A stretch of 64,000 nucleotides of DNA from Nematostella vectensis (taxonomy: Eukaryota > Cnidaria > Anthozoa > Actiniaria > Edwardsiidae). The DNA lies in the NCBI RefSeq assembly GCF_932526225.1, contig NC_064041.1:9344813-9408812 (forward strand), given 5' to 3'. The notes beneath the pieces are model-generated. The model was not told where the DNA came from. It was given only the letters and a program-made list of their open reading frames with translations, and did no database searches. Position numbers and translations under genes: made by a program. This document shows, one piece after another, positions 24,496 through 38,200 of this stretch (the stretch's first letter is position 1; each line of letters starts with the position of its first letter).

Positions 24496-25093
24496 AGCTT
24501 CAACACGAATACGCTTGCTTCATGGTAGCCCTGTATCAATCTGTATTCGCGGAAGGCGGGTTGGTCATTTGATCTTCAGGCGCGTATTCGGATTTGCTGA
24601 GTTTGCGCACTCATGGGTAGAAGTTTATCATTTTTAACGATCCGCAAAGAAATGCCCCTCTTTTGGCTGTCGGGGGAGAAAGGGGAGGGAGGGGGGCTGT
24701 GGCCTGTATTTCTTAGCTCAGGACAGTATTATTCCTATCAGTCGGTTGAATTTGTTCAGAGTCATATACTTATACAGAATCTTAGATGCATAATGTTATT
24801 TTCTCTATGATTACACGCGAGGTGAATTGTTTCCGGATACTCTGGACACTCTTACAAGAAAATATGGATTTTGAGACAGATGTTTAATCACCTCCATTGC
24901 AAAAACAACTACTTAAATGATAATTCCAAGCGGTTCGTTATGTTTTCTACTGTTTAGGAAATGACTCTTTTATGGCTTCAGCATTTTCATATAAAAAAAA
25001 CCTTTTTTCAAAGTAGAGCTTTCAAGCGTGAGTAGCATACTGACAAAGAAATTCCGATATTTTTTTTTTGTCTTGGAAGAAATGTTTTATTCC

Positions 25094-25181
25094 TACCCTG
25101 GGTAGCAGAGCCTCCAAACTTCTCTCGCCCAGTGACGCTCAGCCAAAATGTCACGACGACTGTGCTCTGGTACCCAGGGTA
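25094..25181. mobile_element. 88-bp MITE with perfect 9-bp target duplication
   Basis: Ends TACCCTGGGTAGCAGAG and CTCTGGTACCCAGGGTA are inverted with one mismatch. TTTTATTCC is repeated exactly on both sides (25085-25093 and 25182-25190). A 9-bp duplication fits the Mutator-like type. Same family as 8227-8325. Confidence 0.88.
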
Positions 25182-25317
25182 TTTTATTCCATGCTTCAAT
25201 AGAATAACTAATGATGCACGCTTAAGACACTTGTGTTTAGAAAGTAATTTATCAAAACAGCAGTAGGGGCAACAAAACATCCGCTACGAAGCGGTGAATT
25301 GCAAAATGGTCAGTTAG

Positions 25318-25517
25318 NNNNNNNNNNNNNNNNNNNNNNNNNNNNNNNNNNNNNNNNNNNNNNNNNNNNNNNNNNNNNNNNNNNNNNNNNNNNNNNNNNN
25401 NNNNNNNNNNNNNNNNNNNNNNNNNNNNNNNNNNNNNNNNNNNNNNNNNNNNNNNNNNNNNNNNNNNNNNNNNNNNNNNNNNNNNNNNNNNNNNNNNNNN
25501 NNNNNNNNNNNNNNNNN
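25318..25517. other. Assembly gap of exactly 200 N
   Basis: 200 consecutive N, a default-length spacer. The 12 bases before the gap (ATGGTCAGTTAG) are identical to the 12 bases after it. Confidence 0.99.
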
Positions 25518-26270
25518 ATGGTCAGTTAGATTATGTGCAATTCAGATTTCGAAATAATTCTCTGGAATGAATCCAGGAATCCATACTAAAAGAGGCGTTA
25601 CAAACTTTAGGGATTTTTTACTTCGGTGACTCTAAATGATACCCTCTATATGAGCCATTTTAGTTACATCTACAAGCTCTAGATACTGCCAGCTTTCCTT
25701 TGAAAATAAGTAATCGGCGAAAAGTTTTATTTAAGTTTGTACCCAAAGTATTAATTGACGTCTGTATTTTCGTCGAATTCTGCCAATCAACTACAGCGCC
25801 CAAATCATTCTTTTCTGCACTAAGCAAACAACAGGCGCTATAAAATGAATTTATTATCCCGCTTGCAAAATAAATATTTTGATTAGAAATACAACTCGTC
25901 ATAAGACCAAGAAGTGCTGCTATTTTAGTCATAAGTGGGATTTCTATCAATTTTATAATCCATCTAGGCATTCCGTTTAAAATATATTACAACGGCTGTG
26001 CAATTTCCTACCTACCTCCGATATGTAAATTAACTGAGCTACCTGGTGTTTTATGAATATCTTAGCGCAGATTTAGTAACCGACGATATTTCACGAACAG
26101 CAACGAATGGCGTTGTTTGGACGTTTTCGACCACCTAAACCGCCACAGACCACAAATCTGCCACAAAAGGAACACGAGATCATAGAACGAGTCTCAAGTT
26201 CGCCAGTTTGATACTAACCGTGTGTGTCGAAAGTATAAATCTGCACTTCGCGCTTTGTTCGTCGACTGCC
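25518..26270. other. Upstream region and 5' UTR of the giant gene
   Basis: No gene is supported. A 103-codon minus-strand frame (25660-25971) has an ATG but no known resemblance. The last ~170 bases before 26271 probably hold the promoter and 5' leader; no TATA is evident. Confidence 0.4.
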
Positions 26271-29200
26271 ATGGTAGATGCGATGGACAAGGACGAATTT
26301 GACGTATTTTATGAACAGACCAACGAAGAATCAGGGATATCTATCGTCCTGTGGTCTGTTGTATTTGTAATTTTGCTAATTGTAACGATATGGTTTTATT
26401 TCTCCCAAATTGAGCCTGGTCGGAAAAGGAAAAAATCCAATACTATAGACGAAGGTGATGTAACTCAACGAACTTTGAACACACATAAACCGCGCAAAAG
26501 TATTGAAAGTTTGGAATCTGCAAGTGGTCCCAGCGATGAGCCCTCGACTTCGACCGGTAGTATACAAAATTACGAAATTATTGACGGGGAAGTTCGTATA
26601 AATCACTCAAGTTACGATGGTGGAAATATCGTTTTGTCATCACGAGGCGAAGACATCGCTCAAAGATCGCTCGTACGAAGACCGTCTATGGAAGATATGT
26701 CTCTTATATTCCCGGGGACTTTACCTGTTATTGTGGAGGAGGAAGAGGATGAAGATGATATTAAGTGTTGTAAAGATATGATTAGCGAAACAACCGATTC
26801 TGTGCTCCTTGGAAACGATAGTGACGATTCTAAGAGCTCTACAAACAACACTTTTCGTAATGTCGGAATGGGAGACCTGGGCAACAACATTGATAATATA
26901 TCAAGTAAAATTTCGTCTAATTCTGGCCAAAGCGAGATTTATGACAAACAAGGAACAAGTTTGTCTAGTGTTGGTGTTGGACGACATGGAGTGTACAACA
27001 ATAAAGGAAAATTACCGGCGAAAGAAACGGAGATAAGACATCGGTTTAGAAACAGCGAAAGTGACGGGGGCGCAAAGAACAATTTACTTCAAATTACGGG
27101 TCAAAAGACGGATAATTCAGTGAAAAGACCAATAAGGGGAAATATTCGTATAACTTTGGTTACTAAATCATCTGTTCCCAAAATTAATGTCGATAACACT
27201 TTGGATCCCGAGCGAATGAATGAATTAGGATTACGGACCTCTATTTCCGGTCCGCCAGCGCACGAGATTGTCCCGGAGCGCGCAGTCGTTAGTGATATAC
27301 CCTCGAGAAATAATAAGAGTTTGAGTTTGAATGAAAAGCCAGGCGATCAGCCAAATCATGGGTTAGATGCAAATGACTGCTGCAATAAAATATCATCAAA
27401 GGCGACCGAGTTAATCTATGCTGAAAATTCCCTTGATTATGTAAACATTGGAGCAAAAAAGACATTCTACTCAGTCAGAGAGCTTCACGAAAAAACACCT
27501 GAAATGGAGTTTGCTGAACACGGCACCCTTAAAGAGGATGTTTGCCCTGGAAAAGTTTACTCGGACGAGTGTATTTCCTGGTCTAAGGAGAACGTAACGG
27601 ATTTGAATAGGACACCGCACTATTTGGAAGGATTCAGTGAGGTAGAAAATCGTGAAACATCGTTAACTCATGCGTGGACGTTTTTTGCGATGTCCGACGG
27701 CAGTGTAAGTTCAGAAGGTGAGCGACTGGAGCCGCTAGATGGTGAACAACTAATAACGCTACACGTCCCAAAGATTACTGTTGGCTCAAATGAAATAGAC
27801 TGCCCCCCAGAGCCGGCAATATTGGCTACTAATCACACGAAAGGAAAACAATTTGTTGATCCCACAAGTGATAAACACTTGGAAGATTTCGAGACCGACG
27901 TTGACGTTGATGATTTGATTTTAGAGGAAGAGAACGAATTACACGAGAGAGATAATTTAAGCTTGTACCTTAAACGCCCCGTCTCCGTTACTGATCTCGA
28001 CAAAGTGTTGTCGCTATCCGAAGAAAATTTAACCCATAAAGAACACCTGAGGAAAGAAATCAAAACTGAGCTTTCGCGCGAAACGGACTTTGAAAAAATT
28101 GTTCAAGAAATTGCGGCTGAAAGTTCCAGTGCTGTCAATCGGCGTTCATTCACTGAGACGAATCTGGATGAACGTTTTGATAACCTTGAGGAGATAAGAG
28201 CTCGGAGTTTGAAAGATTTGGAGTCAAGCTTATCGTTAGAGGGCATAGAATCTAAGCAAACAATGAGTCACTCGAAGGCATCTAAATATAGATGGGTATC
28301 TTGCGATAGAGTTTATCCAACTTCTGAGAACGAGAGAAATGTTAGCTCCACACATTCTTCTAGCTATGGGGACTGTTTAAATGCCTATTCGGAAAGTGGC
28401 GCCGATAGTACTAAGCGTAAGAAGAGTAGAATAACAATCAAGATTGTCACGAAAAAGGTCGTCAACAATGAAACTGTGAGCCGAGAAGGAACGATTGTTA
28501 ATTCGTGTTATGACGCAGCTTCAAATGGGATATCGCCACTTTCTCCAAGTAACGGAAGTTCAGGGGAAAAATCGGTAAATATGGATGAAACAGCATGTGG
28601 TGTTAAAGGATCTAGTGCTGAAATAGAGTCTCGCAGAACTGGTAAAGAGATTTCTGAGAACGATAATGCAAGTTGTTTTCCGTCAGATGGTGTTTCGGGA
28701 GATAGTACGCAGCAACACGGGCAAAATGCAATAGAGGGAGGTCCTATCTTGGAGTCTGCTAGACCTGTTTTTTTAGATTTCCAACCGGTAGATGAGTTTA
28801 ATTCAAGCTTAGTACTTAACCAGGAACAGTGTTTAGCGAAAAAAGAAGCTGGTGTTTCCGGGGTGTTAAATGTCGGCACCCCTAGCGCTAAAGCTGATTA
28901 TAAACCCGGATCACAGACAGCCTCCCAGGAGAAATCGCAGACACAACACGCTTTGACCGAGGGGGCCTTTTCAAAAGAGGATACATCACGGCATCTAGAA
29001 GGTTCTTATCGGGAAGATATTGCGAAGGATGGGAATTCGCCGATAGCAGGAACACACTCTAAAGATACCACAGTAAAAGCGATTGGCACGGTGGATCACG
29101 ATCAACACAACGCTAGAGCAATGCCTCGGGTCACGCAACGAACTGTCGGGGTCACGCGAGATACTGCTATTTCAATGAAGGACATTGTTGATACAAGAGC

Positions 29201-32200
29201 TACGTTTGATACTGTCATGCAACAAATTGTGAACCCTATTATCACGCAAGGTATGGTAAAGCCTAGTGTCACGGGAGATTCGATTACATCAGATTGCATT
29301 TGTGTGGATAGAGATATTCAAGACGCTGTCACGCATTTAAAAGATGTTGATATAGCTGATTCAAGTGCCGTTCAACACACTGGTGCACCTACCGTCGAAT
29401 CTGTATGTTTGGATGATGTTTTTTCGCCGATGGCGGGTTACGATGAAGTCACGCAAGATGCAGACACTCTTCGAAACCCACAACGTTCGGTCTTACCTAT
29501 GGAGAATATAGATTGTGTGAATGCAAGTGTCACGCAGTCTAACGTCACGCCAGTTGAGGACCGTGCGGCGATGGTCACGCATGACAACTTGTCACGAATG
29601 GAACTTTGTATTGAAAATAACACGTCTGGATATGGACATGCAATTGAAGATTTAAATCAAGCGGAGGATTCACACTGCATGCATGATAATCACGTGACCG
29701 TCACGCAACGCGAGATGGAATGTGATAATGCTGCTGACAGCTTGGTGACCAGTGGTATAACTTTTGCGAGTGAAGAAAATGAATGCTTTGATACTATTAT
29801 TTCGGATAATGACGTAACTGTTAAGAGCAACCAAGAGTTGAATTCAGAAGAAGTAACGCATTCGCATGCTTCAAGCAATGTGATGGTCGCCACACAACCT
29901 GCAGATCTAAACTCTGATATCTCAGTCACGCCATCTATAAAACTGAGCAATAACTTTTCTTCCACACAGTCTGCAAAGCTTAACGATGTTGTTCCAAAAA
30001 TTGACCAGAAATTAGCTTCGGAGGTTGCAAATGTAACGCAATCTTCTGATGATGGCAGTGATGTTCCAGTCACTGTAACAACAGTAACCGGAACAATAAC
30101 ACCAGGTGTCACACAACAAACTGTGATGCCTATTGTCACGCAAGGTATGGTAATGCCTAGTGTCACGAGAAATTCGATTACACAAGATTCCATTTGTGTG
30201 GATAGAGCTACAAGTATCACTCTAAACAGTCAGTCAATATGTGTCACACAACAGGGGAGTACTGGAAATGCCACCTCAAATGGTCAGATAAATGTTTTGA
30301 TGGCTGAGATCTGTGCTGATAGAGAAGAACACGATGAGCTGCCTGAAGAGTTCAACGACCTAAATACACAACCGGAAGCAGTCACGCAATCACACGATGC
30401 CTTATTGTCACAACAAATTCTTCCTGATCCCGCAGCTCCCGTTGAAGACACGCTCCTACAACCTGCCGATGACACGTCTCTTGACAGCCACAATGTCACG
30501 CTACCCAAGAAACCTGGTGTTAATTTGAACATTTTAACGCAAGCTGAAGTCGAAAATGTCAAGCAAGGTATGAAGGATGGTGATGCTTCACAAAATTCAG
30601 TCTCATCGCCGGAAGATGTATGCTCTGATATCGCTCATGGCTTTCCTGCTGTCACGTCATCTGGTAACATCACGACGTCGATCGTCACGCCATCCAAGGA
30701 CGTCGATCAAGTAAGTCACGCAGTTGACGGCATTAGGCCTGACGATGACGTCATAGAGGTTCCATTTGTCACGCAAATCATTTGCGAAGACACCAAACTT
30801 GCAGTTATGACGCTAAACGATGATTACGTCAGTGACATACTTTACGGCATATCACCTGATGACGTCATAGATACACAAACTGTCACGCCAAGTGCTGACG
30901 TTAAGGACACGATGTCACAAACAGATGACGGTCCAAGTCACGCACCTATTGTTGCACCGCTGCACGATTTCTGTGATAATTCTCTTGCTAAAGCCTATCT
31001 TACGGATGAAGTCGTTTTCACGCCAGATAATTCTTATGAAAGCCATGTCACGCAGCACGATACCGTTGTAATAGATTCACCTGTCACACAACACGAGGTT
31101 TTACAAGTTGCAAAAACTAAGAAGGTCACAAAACAACCACAAGTCACTCAAGACGGCTTGCCGTTTGGATACGAACAGGGAATGACGACATTGAAATATG
31201 GTATTGTTATGCCACTTCCGGTAATGTCACTTCCGGATATGTCACTTCCGGATGGTTTTGGAGATCGACCTTTTGAAAGTCTCTCAGCTTTACCAATAAG
31301 CGAACCGGAGGTGACACAGCAACAAGAGGTCTTAGAGGACGAAAAGGACGATGAGTCATCTGTGGAAGAAGATCAGGCTGTAGAATACAGTGAGCCGGAA
31401 GTAACGCAACAAGACACTGTCCTTGGCGTAGCCGATAATGCTTCTGTACCGGATGTGATAAGATTCAAGCAGGATGCGTTCCAGTTCAACGAAAGACCAC
31501 TGCCCGATGTCACGCTTTCTGCTGCAGAACCAGATAAAGATGTCACGCAATACGAGGAACAACTCGTAAACAGCTCGACTAAAAATGAAATCTCTCCACC
31601 TCTCATAAAATACGAACAGCTTGTAACACAAAATGGCCCGCATCCGATCATTGACACAAAAACGCAATGTGTCACGCCTACTGATGTCGCGCAAACTCCA
31701 AAGCACAGTGTTACGGATGTCACACAAACCGTCACACAACGTTACTCGCAGACGGCAAGAGATGAGGAGGAGGTTGTCCCCATCTTGGCTGCGCGGTCGA
31801 TGTTCAAACTAGGTGGAATGGAATGGGAAGTATTGACTAAAGAAGGTTGGACATCACTCGATAATCACAAGAATCGGTCAGGACTATTTCTGCCCTCTGA
31901 TCATTTCTTGGAACTCGACTTCCCAGAACACAGGCTAACGAACACCAAAGCCACTGCTCAGGAAGATGGAGATCGTCAGGTCATTGAAGAAATTTGCCCT
32001 GTCTTACACAACAGAAAAAGGTCTTTAAAGGAAGGAGAAATGTCCTGGGACGGAGAAACACCTGCAAAAAAGGCATTCAATGAAAACGAGGCTGTTTTCC
32101 AAGAAGCGAGTAGCGTGGATGTTAATTTTGATGATGTTTTTGAAGTTCGGTTGCGCCACGGAAAGAGTAACACGACGGAGCATGCGCAAGATGTATGCGA

Positions 32201-35200
32201 AGATAAGATCGCACCTGTTTTTCAACAAAATGCAGAACTAGAAGATGTAAATGAGCTACTTGAGGCCTCGTTGATACGCGACGATAAAGTCCAACCTGTT
32301 ATTAGAGAAACTTCACCGGTCCACTTGTACGACAGATTCGGTAAATGGACCCCTTTGGAGAAGGGTCCACGAACGCTCTCCGATGACCATCGAGTGTTAT
32401 CCGACATGCAAGTGTTTTCCGATCAATTGTCCAACGTCCTGGAAGAAGATGTGAAGTCTCGGGTAGTACCCAAGAGTGGGTTGAGGGCCAATGGAAGTAA
32501 CAAGGTGGTAGAGGACATTTTCCCTGTTAAGAAACAACGAAGGCAATCTCTTAATGGCTTAGATGTATTATATAAGAGAGACAGTGACAGTGATTTATTT
32601 TTCCTTGTCCCTCCTACTCGTAACCCGAGATCGAATGATGAGTTTGATGACATGCTGCAAAAACATATTCGTGGTCCAAGGAAGAAAGACTTTACGACCG
32701 GAGTAACAGAGGAAAAGATTTCACCAGTTTTATGCGAGAGAAAAAGATCGATTGATGTGTTGGGGTTAATGGAAAGTGATCCTACCGCTTCTAAAAGACC
32801 ATCGGCTCTAAATATAAAGCCAGAGCTCCTACGCTCATTGAACCAAAACTCGACACAGAAAGTACCAGAGGTGGAGAACTCTGTGCAGCTACAAAAGACT
32901 TCCCTGCCACCCGAAGTATTGAATAACAAGCAATTACTACATAAGCATCACACTGCCACACTTTCACGGCGACAAGAGACAGCGGAGACAGAGACGTCGG
33001 GTTACAGTCACTTGGAAAATCTAAAGCAATCGGAACCGGAAGATAGTGGTACTTGTTATGTCTCACCGCAGAAAGAAGAACTTACCTCATTTGGAGAAAG
33101 CGCTAGTAATTCCCTTGGCGACCTAGCAGGTGAATTGCGAACGGCCACGTGCCTATCGGAACCGGAAGACAGTGGTACTTGTTATGTCTCACCGCAGAAA
33201 GAAGAACTTACCTCATTAGTAGATAACGCTAGTAATTCCCTTTGCGACCTAGCAGGTGAATTGCGAACGGCCACGTGCCTACCGGAAGTTACTGTTGCTC
33301 TGGAAAATACTGCAGGTGATAAACGATATGTCACGCATTCAAAGGAAGCTACTCTCCCTTTATCATCTACAACAGATCACGTGGAAGCTGTCACGCATTC
33401 ACCGGAAGTTGATTATCCTTTGTCACCTACAGCAAATAATGCGCGAGCTGTCTCGTATTCACCAGAAGCTTGTTATCCTTTGTCATCTGCATCAGATCAT
33501 TTGCGAGGTGTCACGCATTCGCTGAAAGTTGTTGATTCTCTGGCGACTACAACAGGTGATGCACGATATTTAACGCATTCACCAGAAGCAAATGAGCCTC
33601 TAGCAACAAGAGCAGGCGAATTACCAACTGTTATGCATTCACCGGAAGCTATTCATCCTCTGCCATCAACAGCAGATAAAGTACGAACTGTCACGCATTC
33701 ACAGGAAGTTGTTAGTTCTCTTACTATAACAGCAGGTGAAGTACGATCTGTCACGCATCCATCGGACATATTTGATTCTCTGGAATCAAAAGCAGATAAA
33801 GTAGCTGAAGGTGTGAAACCTGTGACGCAGATACCAGAAGAAAGTGAGGCGGAAATAAAACCCGTGAAGCAGCCATCTGAACAAATTGAGCCGGAGGAAG
33901 AACCTGTGACGCAGACATCTGAAGAAAGTGAACCGGAAGAAGAACCTATGACGCAGATACCAGAAGAAAGTAGGTCGGAAGCAAAACCTGTGGTACATAT
34001 ACCAGAAGAAAGTGAGCCGGAAGTAAAAAATTCAAAGCAGACACCTGAAGAAAGTGGGCCGGAAGTAGAATCTGTGAAGCAGAAAACAAAAGAAATTAAA
34101 ATGGAAGTAAAACCTGTGACTCAGATACCAGAAGAAAGTGAGCCGGATGTAAACCCTCTGACGCAGATACCAGAAGAAATTGAAACGGAAGTAAAACCTC
34201 TTTCGCAGATACTGGAAGAAATTGAGACGGAAGTAAAACCTATGACACAGATACCAGAGGAAATTGAGACGGAAGTAAAACCTATGACACAGATACCAGA
34301 GGAAATTGAGACGGAAGTAAAACCTATGACACAGATACCAGAGGAAATTGAGACGGAAGTAAAACCTATGACACAGATACCAGAAGAAATTGAGACGGAA
34401 GTAAAACTTGTGACACAGATACCACAGGAAATTGAGACGGAAGTAAAACCTATGACAGAGATACCAGAGGAAATTGAGACGGAAGTAAAACCTATGACAC
34501 AGATCCCAGAAGAAATTGAGACGGAAGTAAAACCTATGACACAGATACCAGAGGAAATTGAGACGGAAGTAAAACCTATGACACAAATACCAGAGGAAAT
34601 TGAGACGGAAGTAAAACCTATGACACAGATACCAGAGAAAATTGAGACGGAAGTAAAACCTATGACACAGATACCAGAAGAAATTGAGACGGAAGTAAAA
34701 CCTGTGACGCAGACATCTAAAGAAATTGCGCCGGAAGTAGATAGTATTTCGTCATCGCCGGAGCATCTTCCCGAGGATACGCTGCATACTGATGATAGTT
34801 TTGAAAAGTGCGAAGCGATGTCAGAGGCGGAGATGGAGATCCGCACTATCCTGTATAAGAACTACGAGGTCACCGAGACGGAGGAGGTGTATATTGTAGA
34901 GAAAACTTCGCCTCCCATTTACACAGTACGTCACGCGAAAAGCCACGACGAGCTTCTTAGCGCAGGAAGGGAAGACTTAGAACTAAGAAATAAAATGGAA
35001 ACTCCTTCAGGCAGAAGTAAACCTCTAGGGACCAATTCCCCACAGCTATTGGTGTCCCAAATTAACGGAAGTGGCGTCATAGACCCACGTGATCAGGAGT
35101 CGTTGGCGGCCCGCGTTAGGGTGGATGAAATTATTGGCAGCACGCGCCGGATCACAATTCTGAATGTCCACAAGAAGTCACCAGGTGCCTCGCGCTGGAA

Positions 35201-38200
35201 GTCAATGAGCGAATTGGATGGACGCGGGGGTTCATATGTGGCATTTGCTGGTAAAAACGCCAGTAACATTGAAGAGCAATTGGAACTCGGACCAAGCGGT
35301 ACCCGGGAGACTGTATTTGCTGTTACCGGGGTAAGTCCCACTCTTTCATCCGACTCACGCTACACTGACGAAGAAAGTCGAAGTTCAACGAGGGTTCCAC
35401 CAACTGATGGGATTCCTTTCGAGGAGTCAAAGACTACAGCAACTCTGGCCAGCCCTGACTCTTTCTCTTTGTCTAGCGTCCGAAGTTCTGCCACAAGTAG
35501 TCCTATTACCAACCGTCCTGATTCGAAACGATTACCCAATGAAAGAGTGAATATTACCAGGGAGCCAAGACGATCACCAGAATCTAGCCTCGAAATGGAC
35601 CATAGGGGCCAACATAGGAAACCAACAGCACCGCGTTATCAACCAGTCTCCAAAAGTATACCTGTAGATAGGATGTCTGTGATCAGAGCTTCGAAAAGTC
35701 CCTCAGCGTTAGCAGAAAATTGTGCATCTGATCAAGACGCACTAGAATATGTACCTTTTCCATCATACAAGTCCACACGAAGTTCCGTTCCTAGGGAAAA
35801 ATCTGGGAAACAACAATTCGCAATTAAGGAATCATCAAAGCTGCCAGAGGACACTGCAAAGCAGGATGCCAAAGCATCTGGGGATAGGCAAGTCGTCCGG
35901 TCCAAAATCACGTCTATAGAAAGTGTTCGGTTAGACGTCATATCTCCTTCAAGTGTCCTTTCTGATGGGATATCTCTTCCAAGTACGCGATCTGATTCTG
36001 TTTCTCCTTTTAGCATACGCAGTTCAGAAAACGCCAGTCCCCAGTTTGATCGTACAGACCCAAAACGAATGTCTAAAGAAAGAATATTTGCAGTCAAAGG
36101 AATACGTCCTAACGATGCCCGCCTTGAAACTCCTTCCCCGGATAGTCTTCGAAGCTCTGCCAATAATAGTCCAAGCTTTGATCGCTTAGATCCCAGGCGA
36201 GTATCAAAAGAACGGATCTTTGCCCTCAAAGGTGTGCAACGCTCTAATGCACCACAACATAAACTGGATAATCAGGAATCGAACATTTGTTTTAGAACAA
36301 TATCACCGGCTAGTTCCCGAAGTTCAGCGAATAGCAGTCCAAGGGTCGAACACTCGGCAGGCAGCACGCCAAGTTTTGATCGATCTGACCCCAAACGGAT
36401 CTCAAAGGAGCGAATATTCGTTATCAAAGGGAGGCGCCTTTCAGTTGAACAGGACAAGGATAAACCAGATGGAACGAAGACGCTCGAAAGCGCCCGTAGC
36501 TCAGCTAGCAGTACTCCAAGTTTTGATAGATTGGATTCAAAGAGAGAGTCAATTGAAAAGACGTTTGTTCCGAAAAGTGATGCACCATCTCTTTTCTCGC
36601 CATCAGATTCCCAAATTTTCATGAAAAAATCACCACGAACACAAGAAATAAAAGAATGTGTTCCTGGAACTTACCTTGGAAAAGCCCAAAATGCCGAAGA
36701 TGCTATCGCCCAGGGTGTAGAAAAGAAATCAGAAACAGTTTTATTTGACGATTCATCATCGACAAAACCTCCAGTAAATGTTAACCAAGGTGGTGTGTTT
36801 AACCGTTCAGACCCCATTCGCAAATCAAAGGAACGTCTTTTTGTTATCAAAGGGCGAAGGACGCCTACTCACAAGGACGATCCAGATAAAGCACCTTCTA
36901 TGTCCCCTCCTAGTGTACAGAGCTCTGAATGCGAAAACCCAACATTTGAACGTTCTGACCCAAAAAGGAAGTCCACGGAGCGTATGTTTGTCATCAAAGG
37001 TCATAGGACCCCTACATTTGACGAGGTAACTGACGTCAGGATTAGTGATCAAGACAGGGCATCGTCCTTTTCACCTCTGAGCACGGAGAGTAAGGAGATG
37101 GCATCAGGACTAGATCGTGGGGATCCTAGAAGAAGGTCGATGGAAAGACTATTTGCTTTAAAAGGTCGTAAGACGCCAACATCTGACCTTGACAATAACT
37201 CTTCTTTGCCCAAGAAAAAGGACTCCTCCTCTTTGCCAACTCTGACCAATTCTGGAAAAGATAAGCAGTCTCGTTCTTTAGGAAGGGAAGAGAACCAGCG
37301 CGGAAGCGCTACCTCACCAACACCTAGTTTTTCACGTTCAAAGGAAATTAGTTCGACGTATCAACGGATACCATTAGAGAAGGCGTTCGAGCCCAAACGA
37401 ATAACTGAAGGAATTCAGTCAGCTCAGGCTGACAGGAAACGCGAGAATGAATGCCGTCAAAGAGATGACAGTGTATCACCAACGCCTAGTTTTGCAAGCT
37501 CAAAGGAAATAAGCTCAAAGTACAAGATGAATCAGCCAGAGTCATTTGTTCGATCAGAGGTCAAGCGTGAGTCTAAAAATAGAATGCTGTCCGACCCCAG
37601 CGACAGAAAGGGCCACGAGAAGTGTGACGATAATAGTAAAAGGCATAGAGATAAGACTGCTTCGCCGGCTCCTAGTTTCTCAAGCTCTAGAGAAATAAGC
37701 TCTAGATACCAACAGGACGTGTACAGGAGAACAAGTGAAGACAGTGACTTTGGAAGAGAGTCGACTGATGGTGAGAATAGTTACCACAGAGCGCGAAGAG
37801 ATCCTGAGAAGGGAAGGGACACAAAGAGTTCTCATCAGAGATATACCTTAGAAGACGGAGAGGGTGCAGGACGTTACGAGACATCCTCAAGGGCTGACGG
37901 TGATAAGAGAAGTAGTAAAGAGCCTCGATCACCGACAGGGTCTCGGGTGAATGACCAGAGGGACCTTGTTCATGGATTGGATCGACGGACATCTGACCCT
38001 ACAGGAAGAGATGAAATGGAGCGCCACATAAGCAGAGGATATAATGTGGACCCAAAAAAAGAAGAACAAGTACGGTACAGAGAGGAAAAAGGGTCGCCAA
38101 TTCGTCGAATTCACTCGAGCCAAGATAGCTCTTTAGACAGAAGGAGACAAGAAGAGCATAGGAGACACTCAGAGAAGAGTGCTCGGGAGGAGCTAAGAAA

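Larger units (their letters stand above)
22946..25093. other. Gene-poor region with one palindrome and a poly(G) repeat
   Basis: Apart from the palindrome at 23377-23508 and the G-tract repeat near 24340-24495, I see no gene. Open frames on the plus strand around 23.7-24.5 kb are interrupted and unlike known proteins. Confidence 0.45.

Noticed and set aside
25660-25971. 103-codon minus-strand frame upstream of the giant gene
   Set aside because: Starts with an ATG, but no domain, no conserved motif and no splice support; could be a small gene but I cannot defend it.
34032-34846. Two long minus-strand frames inside the giant gene
   Set aside because: Antisense of the 42-bp array; frames stay open only because the unit length is divisible by 3.
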